In this document: positions 21,256-32,295 of the stretch, piece by piece | How positions within the stretch are numbered: the first letter of the stretch is position 1 | Layout of the letters: each line of letters begins with the position of its first letter | Source of the DNA: Pseudogymnoascus destructans | Lineage: Eukaryota > Ascomycota > Leotiomycetes > Thelebolales > Thelebolaceae | Direction: 5' to 3' | Assembly: GCF_001641265.1 (NCBI RefSeq) | Contig: NW_020167524.1 | Span: forward strand, 1,488,001 to 1,552,000 | Length of the DNA stretch: 64,000 nt | Notes under the pieces: model-generated | Database searches by the model: none | What the model was told of the DNA's origin: nothing | Seen by the model: the letters and a program-made list of their open reading frames with translations, nothing else | Program-made: the position numbers and the translations under genes

Positions 21256-21851
21256 ATCCAGAAGTGCTGTCTATAGTTGTAGCTTTGAAAATCATAAGTG
21301 GCAGCAAGACACGTTTATCTATAGAGATTCACTTAATGACTAACACCCACTCTTAACAGCTAGGAACAACTTTTTAATGTGTATGCATATTAGCATTAAC
21401 TACTATGTAGTTTATTTAGCTTGTACTAATCCCAAAACCTAATTCACCTATGTTATAGATGTTATATAACCTATAGTTCCGTTCTTGCGACTTTGTTGGC
21501 AACACTGTAAACTAATGTTTAAGCGCTTTAAACATTGCTTCTCGATCTTAAAGCTTGTAAATTATCGATTCTAGTAAGCTATTATAGCTTTAGCTATATG
21601 AGCTTCCTTCTCTTAAATCTAGAGGCTCTTACATCTTACCATTGTTGTGGTTTACAAGTTTGAAGTTGTAACGTAGGGGTTTTAGTGCTCATTACGCTAT
21701 GGTGCTCGTTATGCTATTACGAACGTTAATAGGAAGTAGGAAGGGTTAGTCGTAGGTCTGCACTAAGGCTGCTAAAGGGGCCTTGCAGCCTAAGGCTGCC
21801 ATTAGCGCTGCAAAGACTATAAGACAGCAGGGGCCCAACTCTGAAGGAGTA
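21256..21851. other. No gene; decayed AT-rich DNA
   Basis: No coding region is supported. The sequence is rich in TA and stops, with some alternation of taaggctgc-type repeats near 21765-21810, and it ends at the TA target of the next pogo element. Confidence 0.5.
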
Positions 21852-21917
21852 CAGTCAAATGCCGCTAAGACGATGTATTCAGTGCCAACAAATCATATCG
21901 TACTATAGGATATATCG

Positions 21918-24388
21918 CTATACTGAATTTTGCATAATCCACCCATCTAGCCGTGACTGTATCCTGCTATCTTGATCTAAAGCATCAAGAATAGACTCTA
22001 GACGCTCCAACACTCGTAAATGCTCTGCCTTGAGAGCATCTTGACCTTCAGCAAACCCAATCAGAACTTGTAGAGCTTGACGAGCACTCTGTATAGTAAA
22101 TACAGGCTGCTCTAGCTGCTCCTCCTCTTCGTCATCATCTTGGGTACTGCCTTGGCCTAGATGCTCCTCTAAGACCTCATTTAAAACCTCTTCTGGTCCC
22201 AATTCCTCCATCCCATCTTGTATATCCTTCTCTTCCTCCGGGTTTAGAAAGTTTGATATTGCCATGACATCTTGTATGTTCCCAGCTCTAATTACCTTGT
22301 CATAAAGCTCTCCGATTCCAAGAGGGGTAATAGTTGTAGGAAGAGGGATTTGCATTGAAATAAGTGTTGATTTTCGAAAGCAGTTGTAGATTGTTGTGTT
22401 TGTAACCAAGTTGTATCAAATAGCTAAGTGTAGATTCATTGTATCCATAGGATTTTGATTGTTGTCAAAGGCTTCAAGCATATATGAAAGCCATTGGCTT
22501 TGAAAGATTGAATGATACCTTGATCAAGAGGCTGATATCGACTGGTACTGTTAGCTGGTAGCCAACAAATATGAATATTTGAAGGAGGGGGGTAAAGCTC
22601 AAGAGCAGCAGCATGTGCTGTAAAGTTATCCATTGTAAAGAGAACTTCTCGAGTGCCAATATGTCGAAGAACGCCTCAAGCCATTCGCCCATAATAGTTG
22701 TATTTATCCAAGCCTTCTTATTCCATCTCCATATACCACCTATTGTTGAAACACTAACATTTCGTAAAGCTCGCGGTGTTTTTGCCTTTCCAATGATCCA
22801 GGCTGGAAGTCTATCTGTTCCAGAAGCGTTGACACAAAATACAAGACTGATCCGAGTCTTATCCTTCTTTAATCCAGCCTGAGATTGAGTAGCAAGTCCT
22901 CGAGATGGCATCATCTTCCAAAAGAGTCCTGATTCATCCATATTATAGATATTTTCCTCCGAGTATTCCCCTGCAATTGTTCGTAATGCCTTCATTTCAT
23001 CTTCTGACTCTGGAACTGAGCCTGCTTCTCTGTGTTGAATTCGTACTTTGATATTATGTCGTTCTTTAAATCGTCAAAGCCAGCCTACACTGAAGTCTGG
23101 GCAGACTGTGCTGTTGTTATGTGGAAGGCGTTCCCAGATTTGTCGCGCCTTTTGTTGAAGTAGATCACCAGTTGTAAACCCTCCATTCGACTCAATTCGA
23201 AGTTGCCAAGTAAGAAGAAGCTTTTCGACTTCAGGCCAGTTTCTAGTTCGTAATTGTAATGGTGGGTGCACCAGATGTGAGAATCTAGCCACCCAAGGAA
23301 GGGATGATTTTACTAAGACAACACACTGTCTTAGGAAACAGAGCCAAAGGGTCATAGCTTAGACTATTCCATAACGCAGCAATCAGGTGTATGATGTAGT
23401 GGAGTGGTTTAGACAAGTTGTAACAAATGTTGAGTCTGAGAACTCAGGGATAAGTCAGGGCTTAGCACCTCACTGACTTTTCAGAAACAAGGAGTAACAA
23501 GATCAATGCTTGGAAGCTTGGAAAAGACGTGGAAGTATGTGATAGTTGATTTACTGTATTGTCTGCTTGCCCTTTCTTAAGGAAAGGGCAATCCTATTTA
23601 TGCTAAAGGAGTGTAGTTCTCTCATTTTCCAAGACTTTCCATGACTAACCAGGCTTGGTAACTGTAGTCGACGTAAGAGAATCCCATAGAACCATCTCCT
23701 ATGTTCCTAGCCTATAGGAAGTGAAAGGAGGTCCAAGGTCAGAGTACCCCTATAGACAGATTATGTCATAACTTAACCAATCTTGTGGGTAACTAAGGAG
23801 CGATGACGTGTAATGAATCATAGACGGTTGTAGAAGCTTTTGGAGCTATCGTTCATGTTCCTAGGCCTCTAGTTGATAGAGATATGTCATGTGTAGTATT
23901 AGCCCAGTAACTAAGGAGTGATGTCATGTAATGAATCATAGAGGGTTGTAGAGATATGCTATGTGGTCATATCGGCCCAGTAACTAAGGAGCAATGACGT
24001 GTAATGAATCATAGAGGGTTGTAGCAATCGTTGAGTAGTATTGCTCTTGTTGTTGGTGTGACAAGCCAAAATATGTATAGTGACTTGTAGGTTTGAGGAG
24101 GAGATTTCTAAGTTTGCTCTTGAGTTTGATAGCAAACTGAGTGCAACGAATGTCAGTATGACAGTAATCGTGCTCTGTTGGTATTAGGAGCTTCATCAAG
24201 GCTGTCAAAGTGATGGCTGAGAGACTCAGAGACTGTCGACTGGCTAAGTTTGTGGTTATATTGCTGGAGGAACCATTCAATACACTGCTTTTGAGTTGGC
24301 TTTTGATGTTGTTTCTGAGCCCAGGCACGAAGGGCACGGCGTTGTTTGAGTAGAATACTTTCGAGGCATTCTGAAGGTCAAGAAACAC
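21918..24388 (-). pseudogene. pogo/Tigger-like DDE transposase, frameshifted, LTR-split
   Basis: On the minus strand the HTH region (CIEWFLQQYNHKLSQSTVSE) is at 24388-24169. It continues across the LTR-B insertion in frame as RTRNWPEVEKLLLTWQLRIE (23249 downward), followed by a CENP-B-type second HTH and the DDE core: NMDESGLFWKMMPSRGLA, a frameshift near 22640, then MDNFTAHAAALEL and YQPLDQGIIQSF. The C-terminus is acidic and coiled (GPEEVLNEVLEEHLGQGSTQ) and ends at 21918. Further stops occur around 22430 and 23075. No start codon is obvious at the N-terminus. Confidence 0.8.
23255..24163 (-). repeat. LTR-B solo-LTR-like insertion, copy 2
   Basis: This is 909 bp with TGTAATGG...TATGACA ends and the duplication GTAAT at 23250-23254 and 24164-24168. 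The 3' third differs from the 936-bp form by deletions and an internal repeat of the block around gtaatgaatcatagagggtt. The insertion lies in a transposase codon; omitting it joins CGA TTA C with GA ACT AGA in frame. Confidence 0.9.
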
Positions 24389-24749
24389 ACATTGGTTGAT
24401 GGATAATATGATAATTGGAGGCAGAATGACGATTATCTTGAATATCGGACAATATATGGTGTTTTGATTCAGTGCGAGAAAATATATCGCACAATTAAAT
24501 ATATCTGCTAACTGAACATCGTCTTAGCGGCATTTGACTGTAGTGGATAAGGTAGCTAAGCCTCTATTAGTAAGTGCTTAGAGATTAGTCTGTTAAATAC
24601 CACACTTATTGCTCGTACCTACGGTTATAGCACGTTGCCTACCTAAACCCTTACAAGTTTCATACTATAACTACAAAACTAATTTCAAAGCAACGGACAA
24701 CTACACATGACAAATCAGTTATCATTAATTGGTTTTAATGATATAAAGG

Positions 24750-24965
24750 ATTCTTGCAAATGCATAAGATCAAGTCAAGCAATCTATGGAATATAGACAA
24801 GACTAGATTTCGAATTGGGATTCTAGGTAGAGAGCAAGTTTTAGTTCTAATTAGAGTTCATGAGCTATACACACTAAGTCCTGAAAACTGAAGCTTAATT
24901 ACAGTTGTTAAAGCTGTTTCTACAAATGGAGATACAATCCCACCTGTTCTTATTACAGTTGAACC
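24750..24965 (+). pseudogene. pogo transposase relic fragment
   Basis: The plus strand reads NIDKTRFRIGILGREQVLVL ... GDTIPPVLITVEP with a stop, aligning with the first catalytic Asp block of pogo transposases (N-D-E-T-G-F...PPF). It is broken off by the TIR of the next element at 24972. No continuation was recognised beyond 26690. Confidence 0.6.
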
Positions 24966-24971
24966 TAGATA

Positions 24972-26689
24972 TAAGGATGCCCTCAGGACCGGGCGTGGCA
25001 TCCTTATAGCGAGGATATCCTTATGTGGAGGTTCACAGAAATCTGAGGAATATATATAAAAAAAAAAATTGTATGCTACTTTGACACCCAGCCATCTAGT
25101 GAATGTTGGGTGGGTACTCTTCGCGACTTTCTCTTGCGAGATATCCTTGCCAATCTGTTCTAATGCCTTTATTACTGAAATCCGACCTCCATCTTCAGCA
25201 AGGGAAGCAAATAATTGAAGGGTATTCAGCGCCTAGCTTGCTTCCGCAAGTGATGGTTGGATCTCTTCCTCTTCCCCTTCCTCGTCCCTGTCTGCAATCC
25301 CATCCTACTCTGTAATAGTGTATCTCTGTACTACAGCTTTGAAAATATCTTCATCTCTGTCAACTATCTCTTCGCCTATAGGGTTGAGAAAATCTGCAAT
25401 TGGCATGACATCTCCTGGTAGCCTCGCAATTTCCATTCCCAGTTCCTTGACCTCAGCAGTATTATCTTGACGCATATCCATATTTTCTGGTTTTTTTATG
25501 AGAGTCGATCGCCACCAACACTTCTGGATTTTTGGTGCTTCAAGTGCTTCCCACGTAAGTCGACTCCACTGTATCACCTTTAGAATATTAACTGTTTTAT
25601 TAGGGTTCTTATTGGCCTCGAGCTGGCGCAACATGTAATTAATCCATTGTTTTCGATACCCAAGTTTGAAGCTTGCAATTATTCCCTGATCGAGAGGTTG
25701 CCAATGAGATGTCGTATTTGGTGGAAGCCAAGCAATTCGAACATTCGACAAACCTTGTAATCCACCAACAAGTTCAACTCCGACTTCATGTCCAGAGAAG
25801 TTATCAAATAATAACAGTATCTTGTGATGCTTCATTTTCTCATTTAACCAGTCTAGGTATTCTTTCATAATTAGCCCTGTCATCCATTTTGTCTCGTTGT
25901 ATCGATATTTAATCCGCATGCGCTTAACATCAATATTTTTAAAATATTGAGGATTCTTCGACTTTCCCACAACCCATATATCTAGCTTCTCAGTTCCAGT
26001 CGAATTTGTCGTAAATGCGAGAGTAATCCGATCTTTGGATTTCTTTCCCCCACTCGAAGCTTCAGTGGCTAGCGTTCGAGTTGGCGTCATCTTCCAAAAG
26101 AGCCCAGTTTCATCCATGTTGAAAATATCTTTATCTGCATATGTTGCGCATAGTTGTCAGAGATCTTCCATTTGCGCGATATTTGTAGGATTGTGGATGT
26201 CTGCTGCAGCTGCTTCTCTATGTCGAACATATTCCTTAATCTTAAATCTCTTCTTGAATCCATCTAACCAGCCATTAGACCATTTTGGTTCATTCCTATG
26301 AATAGTATATTGTGGCAGACGGTCCCAAAGTTCGTGTGCCTTAGTTTTTAGAATGTCACCAGTAATGATCACATTTTTCTTTTGCATGCATTGTTGCCAG
26401 TCGAAGAGAGCTTTCTTGAGTTCAGGATATTCGCCATTACTTTTTCTCTTTATGCCAAGTTCAGTCTTCTTCCATGTATCTGAGTCGAGATATTGGTACT
26501 TTGTGGAAAGAATTGAGGATATTTGGCCTTGGCTAAGTTGGCGACCTTGAGCTTGAGCGGCATACCAGGCTATAAGTGCAGGCTGAGTGCACGGGTGGCT
26601 GGCATATCTGCGTCGAATACATTGTCGCTGAACATCGGTGACTGCGTGCCTTTTTTTTGGTTGCGAGGCCTCTACCGAGGATATCCTTA
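24972..26689 (-). mobile_element. pogo-type transposon, 1.7 kb
   Basis: The ends read TAAGGATGCCCTC (left) and, inverted, TAAGGATATCCTCGG (right 26675-26689), flanked by TA on both sides (24970-24971; 26690-26691). The left end also has an inner hairpin (aaggatgcc...ggcatcctt) and a further gaggatatccttat motif at 25011-25024. One transposase on minus fills the element. The TIR is short and imperfect, so the boundaries are somewhat less certain than for the other pogo copies. Confidence 0.7.
25085..26670 (-). pseudogene. pogo/Tigger-like DDE transposase with three stops
   Basis: The frame runs from about 26670 (KKRHAVTDVQRQCIRRRYAS, first HTH) through a CENP-B-like HTH (YPELKKALFDWQQCMQKKNV, IKEYVRHREAAAADIHNPTN). 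TGA at 26157-26159 interrupts it. The DDE core follows: NMDETGLFWKMTPTRTLA, ILLLFDNFSGHEVG and HWQPLDQGIIASFKLGYRKQ. TAG at 25305-25307 and another near 25236 precede the C-terminus (ALNTLQLFASLAEDGGRISV). Both TAGs would be CAG before a C-to-T change at CpA, consistent with light RIP. There is no in-frame ATG between the TIR and the HTH. Confidence 0.8.
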
Positions 26690-26962
26690 TAAGCAGAAGG
26701 GGTAGTTGGGCAAATAGAGGTAGTAATATGGTAGGAGATGATGGTTCTGATGAAAGTGATGAGGAGAGTGTAGTTTTCACGTTGTAGGAATAAATGAGAA
26801 GAAATACATACTTTTCTATATAATTTTCTATGTGAAGATGCCTACTTATTTTGCCCTGAGAGGAGACACTTGCTTACTGGGGGACACTCGCTTCCTCCGA
26901 CTGTGAGCGAAGCGAACAGCATACTGAAATAATAGTCACCCTCCACCCACCCTCACCTACTA

Positions 26963-27240
26963 ATGCCCAACAATCCTCTTCGGCTGATACAACTCCTCCA
27001 AATACCCCTCCTCCTCCTCCGTCATCCTCCGTCAACCTCTTCCCCCTCACCCCCAACGCCTCATCAATCCTCTTTACACTGCTAAACCCCACAATCGGAC
27101 TCGTCACCCTCTTCCCACCCACGCCAACGCAACCTCTAGCGGAGGTGGACAAAAAGATCGTGGGGAGGGTGGCGGAGGTGGCGGGGAAGAGGGGGTGGAC
27201 GATTCCCTTTATTCCTCTCCGTCTTATCGAATTCCTGTTT
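26963..27240. pseudogene. Aldo/keto reductase C-terminal remnant, rearranged
   Basis: On the minus strand 27140-26963 reads GKRVTSPIVGFSSVKRIDEA and LGVRGKRLTE, then after a frameshift EEEEGYLEELYQPKRIVGH and a stop. This is the C-terminal signature of fungal aldo/keto reductases (SPIVG..., YxPxxxxGH). The adjacent plus strand (27144-27203) reads VDKKIVGRVAEVAGKRGW, which resembles the segment that normally precedes SPIVG, so a short inversion is suspected. Nothing of the N-terminal TIM barrel is present. It lies between a transposon and SCAP. Confidence 0.55.
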
Positions 27241-27762
27241 AATAGCATAGTTTATCCTCTGATTTCCCCCGGCTCAATTCTCGTCGATACAGAAAGTATT
27301 AATCTCACATGAAGTGTTGACGATACGAGTATATGTACATCCCCCTCCAAACACAGCTCCACTATCGCACCTTTCCCCCCAACCCCCACAACCCCTCCTC
27401 CATCCCTCTCGCGTTGCCGTTTTGTTGCAGAGGACAGACGGCTGGGTGTGAGTTAATAGGTTTGCGGGCGGATAATTGGATTCTAATTGCCAAGTTGGGA
27501 AGGTAAGGTATATTATGGCTTTCGCTCTCCTATCTTGGAATATTTTGATGTAGATGTTCGAGGAAAATATGAATATTTCGGTTGTCTATCGATTTTTGGT
27601 ATCTTTTGGTATGTCCATAAATCCATCATTATGATCAAAATCGCAACCTCCAATCCGCCGTTCCGCTCATGAAAATGCAATATTGCTGACCCATTTATCA
27701 AAATCATCTCTCACCCAACACAACCTCCATCCTGCCCACTCGCTCATGAAACCACAATCCTC
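27241..27762. other. No gene; 3' flank of SCAP
   Basis: I see no supported coding region. The stretch separates the aldo/keto reductase remnant from the SCAP stop codon. Confidence 0.5.
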
Positions 27763-30700
27763 CTAACCTCCCAACCCCCTCCCCCCTCCCTTCCTCCTCC
27801 TCCCCAACTTCACCACCCTCGCCCCCTCCTCCCCCTCAAACCTCTCATTCCCCACCATAACAACCTTAACCATATTCCCAAACCCCACCGCCACGCTCCT
27901 CCTCCCCACCCCCACCACTGTCTCACATCCCATCACAAACAGCTGCTCCCCTCGCCCCCCCTCTCCGGCACAATCAACACTATGCCTCTCCCCCCTCGCC
28001 GACAGCGTCCACGCCTCCCAGCCATCCGTCTCCTCGACTCTCTGGCCGCGAGGCGTGCCAGCGCGACGATGACGGAGGCCGGATGCGCTGCTGCTGCGGG
28101 AGGAGGAGTCAGAGGGCGATGAACGGCGGGATGCGCGGTGTTTGGTTATGCCCACGATTGCGCCGCACGGGAGAGCTTGCCAGGCCCCGTCGTGAGGGAC
28201 TTTATGGATGGTGAGGATAGCGGAAGTCCAGGTGTTGAAAGGTGGATTGCTGGGCGGCTGAGAGGGCGTGACGCAGATGAGATCGCCGTCTTGGGAAGGG
28301 GAGTAGGTGTGGAGGACCGGGTTGCCAGTCAAGCGACTGTTATAGGCCAGGGAGAAAGATGCGAGGCCGTTGTGGCCGCAGGAGGCGTGGCGTTTGACGG
28401 TGTGGAAGCATTGGAGGGATGAGGGTCTTGCATCGAGGTCGGTGAAGGTGTGGAGGGTGGCTTGGGAGGAGATGTGAATTAGGATTGCGGTGGTGTCGGT
28501 GATGGCTAGGAGGAGGCCAATTTTGGGGAGGGGGAGGATGGCTTTGACTTTTTGGGGGGCGGAGGGGGGGAATAGTGGGATGGTGGTGGAGTCCCATTTG
28601 TTGTCGAGCTGGGAGGCGAGATGGATGGTGCCTTTTGTGGTGAGTACGACGATGTGGAGAGAGGGCTTTGTATCTGTGGTGGTAGCTAATATGTGTCAGC
28701 TCGGGATTCTAATAAGAAAATGATCGCTGTATCATTTTGGTTATAAAACTTACGCTTTGCCACAAACTGTTTGGCGGAGGAAATCAGACCCTCCCATGGC
28801 TGTAATTCAACTATCTGATTCGCAGATTCAAGATGAAAGTTAACCTCGATCAAGAGCCCGCTTGTCCAGACAATCAGCAAAGAAGCAATCGATCCAGGTT
28901 TGGCGGATTTGAACGAGAACAATGGAGGCGCTCGAGCCTCGGTTCCTATAATACGAGAGGGACCCCATTGTTTCTCATTGATATTCCACAGCATCAATCT
29001 GCCAGTCACAGAAAGGAGCGCGACCCATTCTGCCTGTTCGTCAATTGCCATAGCAAGGATCGGAAATGGGTAGAGTTCGTTGGTGGTAGGCGATATATAG
29101 TGACTCCGATCATTTTGTTGCAGATCCCAGACCCTAATGCGGCGATCCAGGCCAACAGAAACAACCACACCGTCTGGCGACGCCGAAAGCATGACAACAT
29201 CAAGATCATGTCCTGGTGTCAGTGTTGTAACTGTCATTAATGGGTCCTCCTTATGAATTGTGCCGTCGTCGTCTTGACTCGTGTCCTCCTCGTTCCAGAG
29301 GAGATAATTCATGAGCAATGAAATGGCAGCAACAACAATCAGAACGCTCACAACAAATATAGTTGACTGATTCCGGGCAAAGTCATAAGCGGCGGGCAGG
29401 AACCTTCGGACGCCTGCCTTGGTTGGTGTTCGGTCCGACGAGTCAAGCACAAATACCAAGGGGTCGTAGACGCGGGCAATGTAGCTATGCGTATCTGGCT
29501 TGATAACGTGGATGACTTCTCGGGCAGTCTCGTGGTCCTGCATTCGGAGCCAGGCTGTTGGGGACCTCGCTTGGTTGATGTCTACAGATAGCTGCGAAAC
29601 TGGAGGAGGTGATGACAACTGATGATCTGGGCGAACGAATTGCAACGCTCGTGATAGCGTCCGAAGCGGGGACTCATTGTTGAAGAAGTGCCCTTGTAAA
29701 ACCAAGATGAAGCAGACCATTACAATGGTGCCGGCGATGCGTGTAGAGATTGGAGTTTTGCCACTGAGAACGGCGCTCACCCACGCATTTTGCCTCTTCG
29801 GTTTTACAGCACCGAGTTTTTTGCGTTGGGATTTCACGGTTTCCAAGGAGTCACTCAACTCCGTTCTTCGGACATCGACACTCAGGACGGCCACGAAGAA
29901 GGTAAGCAGCAGGACAAAATCGAAAATTAAGGCAACTGCTGCAAAGATACAGAAGGCAGCAACACCAGGCGCGACGACTTTAGATAGGAGGTAAAGGATC
30001 AGCAGATCCTGGCCGACACCAGCCAACGCAATAGGGCCTGCCTGACCGAGGGCCTCACCGATTCTTGATGATGTCTTGCTCTGGGATGGAGTTATAATGA
30101 CGGCGTTTACGAGGCGGAACATGTTCTCTAGCCCAACTGCCACGACAACGAAGGGATACACCTCCCGAGGGATTCTCGAGAGATCAATCTTTAGGATGGC
30201 ACAAATTGTGAAGCTTCCCATGATAGATATCACCGTTTGCGCGACAACAGTTAACATCAAACCAAAACGAGACTTGAGCGCTCGCAGCTTCGTCAAGCTC
30301 AGCAAGAAGTAGATTACTGTAATGCTATACGCAATTGCAAGGAATATATCATCTTGAAGCGAGAGTGGCTGGAACTTGAACTCGTAGACCTGGCTATTGT
30401 TTACGCGTCCATCGCGTGGATACATGCGCCATGGGCTTCTCGATGACTGTGCTAATGCTTGGGCCTGCCTCTCCCATTGCCGGCCAACAGGAGAGTCCAG
30501 CTTGTGGACCAAGGTTATGACCAGAGCATCGGCAGCTACCAGGCGGTGGTCTTCGAAGCGTTTGCCGCTAAACACAATCGAGTGTCTGAGAGTCACATTG
30601 ACTGATGTAGAGCGCCGTGAACTTTCATTAACGGTAGAAACAATGTCATCATCCTCAGCGATGGCATCTGGAGAGCAGGACCAGTATAGAAGCGGGGAAT

Positions 30701-31268
30701 GGAAGAACCACGACTGCTCACTGAGGCCATTGATAGCATGAAAGGAGTCTCGCATTTCTAAGCTGAGGGGCCCATCGTGGCCCGCAGATTTTCCAAGTCC
30801 CGCGGATAGCTTAGGGTCGAAGTTGATCGTTTGCCCCAACAATGCATCCTGGATCTCCAGCCCGGCTAGTAGCACATCCCGACCCAGGGCTTTCATATAG
30901 CTGCCGTGGACCCATATAGATCTCATGACAACATCTGGTTCGGCGCCTATATTTTCCTGTACTGGCTGTGCAGCGGTCCAAACGTGGTGGGGTAAATTCG
31001 AGGCGCCATTTGTGAAGTTGTTCGTGTAAAGAAATGGAAATGGGTATATTAAACATGTCGCTAATGCTACTGATATCAATATCGTAATGACTGGATGTCG
31101 AGAAGCTTCTCGTCCACATCGTGTGAAGCTGCGCCGAAGGGGATGTGCGGGGCTAAGACTCGGAGGTTCAGTCGTCCTAATATAAGTGTTAGATTCCAAA
31201 GAATAGCATGCAATTTGCCTGGGATGTAGCACTCACCCTCTGAACGGGTATAGAAAGTACCAGATCAT
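27763..31268 (-). CDS. SCAP: SCAP, sterol-sensing SREBP escort protein
   Basis: Three exons are inferred: 31268-31237, 31176-28754 and 28685-27763, giving 1125 aa. The mini-exon encodes MIWYFLYPFR, and splicing joins it to GTTEPPSLSP, a start typical of fungal SCAP. A membrane segment at about residues 40-62 (VITILISVALATCLIYPFPF) is followed by a lumenal loop with N-glycosylation sites. The sterol-sensing domain spans about residues 285-460 (IFLAIAYSITVIYFLLSLTK, VVAVGLENMFRLVNAVIIT, LILYLLSKVVAPGVAAFCIF). Further TM segments lie near 505 and 645. A cytosolic WD40 region follows from about 690 (VMLSASPDGVVVSVGLDRRI, RVWDL) to the end. SCAP binds SREBP/Sre1 in the ER and escorts it to the Golgi for cleavage when sterol (or oxygen) is low. 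No SREBP gene is in the window. Confidence 0.93.
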
Positions 31269-31494
31269 CGCAGCAGGCGCGCTACGCTGGTAATGTTGAG
31301 AGGCTGCGTTCAGCCAGTCGGCCAGCAAAACAGGTAGATGCCCGATTTCATGGAGGCAAGGCTTTGTCTTCGATATCCACCCTGCAGCCAAAGTAACAAG
31401 TGGATATTCTGTGCTGGGAATCACGACGAGGAATCTGAATCGTGTTTTCAGCCACACCCATGACTAAGCCCTAACCCTCTTTCGTAACAAACCT

Positions 31495-31500
31495 CACGTG
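31495..31500. promoter_or_regulatory. E-box CACGTG upstream of SCAP
   Basis: CACGTG within cctcacgtgatgccccac lies 227 bp upstream of the SCAP ATG. bHLH factors, including SREBP homologues, bind E-box-like sites. Whether this one is used is unknown. Confidence 0.3.
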
Positions 31501-32295
31501 ATGCCCCACGCTCCCGTCGAGCCTCAATATCAAATATTCGCCACAAATGTTATTGGAGAGCTTGCGTTGTCTTGACATATTGTCTTACCTCCATGTCTTA
31601 CCTTCATGCCACCTTGATAAATCGTCTCGGCTAGCTTATCGAGCCTCGGCGGCAGTATCCATGAAGAATGTGTGATTCGGCTTATCGGCCTATCGGCAAT
31701 TTTCTAAGGGCGGCATGCTCTTTCCCTACGCCGAATTGATTGTCAAATTGATCCCCAGCTACCAACGAATAGGACCTGATTCTGTGGCTGTTCAAAGGAT
31801 AATGTTTGGAATGTCTTCGGGTGTGTATTTCTCTACAGTACCCTATATCTTGATGGGGCACCAAAAAGCATCAGAGCCCATCCGTCCAGAGCCACAAGCT
31901 TCAGGGAAGCTTGTGGCTCTGGACTGAAAAGGAGTGGATCACACACCAACAGTAGTGTTGGCGCCGTCGCTGGAGGATTTTGTGGAGGCTGTTGGAGGGG
32001 ATGGGTTCGAAACGACGCGTGTGCGGTAGGTATAGTAGTTGCAGGCTGTGGGCTGTAGGTCATCTATCTTATCTATGGCTTCACAAATCAAAAGAAAGAC
32101 CCATTGGGAGTGGTGGTTTGTATCTCAGTTCATTCTGTCTGCTGTTTCTCTCTGGTATTATTGCATGGTACACAAGGCCTGTATCTACACCTGATATCTA
32201 GTTGTATCAAGTGTCCTAAACTCTCAGCTTGGATTCCCACTGACAAACAGGTCGTGGACTAGAAAAATTGCCTCCGAGAGTTTGCTGGGAAAGAT
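31501..32295. other. Intergenic between SCAP and an orphan gene
   Basis: No gene is supported; short frames here lack domains. It contains a strong 19-bp-arm hairpin (31884-31924). Confidence 0.5.
31884..31924. repeat. Perfect hairpin, 19-bp arms, 3-nt loop
   Basis: gtccagagccacaagcttc, loop agg, then its exact reverse complement. With so short a loop and intergenic placement it may be a terminator-like structure, a MITE footprint or a fold-back scar. Confidence 0.95.

Larger units (their letters stand above)
21852..24540 (-). mobile_element. pogo-type transposon with nested LTR-B
   Basis: A perfect TIR of 26 bp begins CAGTCAAATGCCGCTAAGAC at both ends (21852-21877; 24515-24540), flanked by TA (21850-21851, 24541-24542). 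Removing the nested LTR-B and one duplication leaves about 1775 bp. One transposase reads on the minus strand. The perfect TIRs suggest that, although the ORF is broken, the element moved recently or could be mobilised in trans. Confidence 0.9.
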
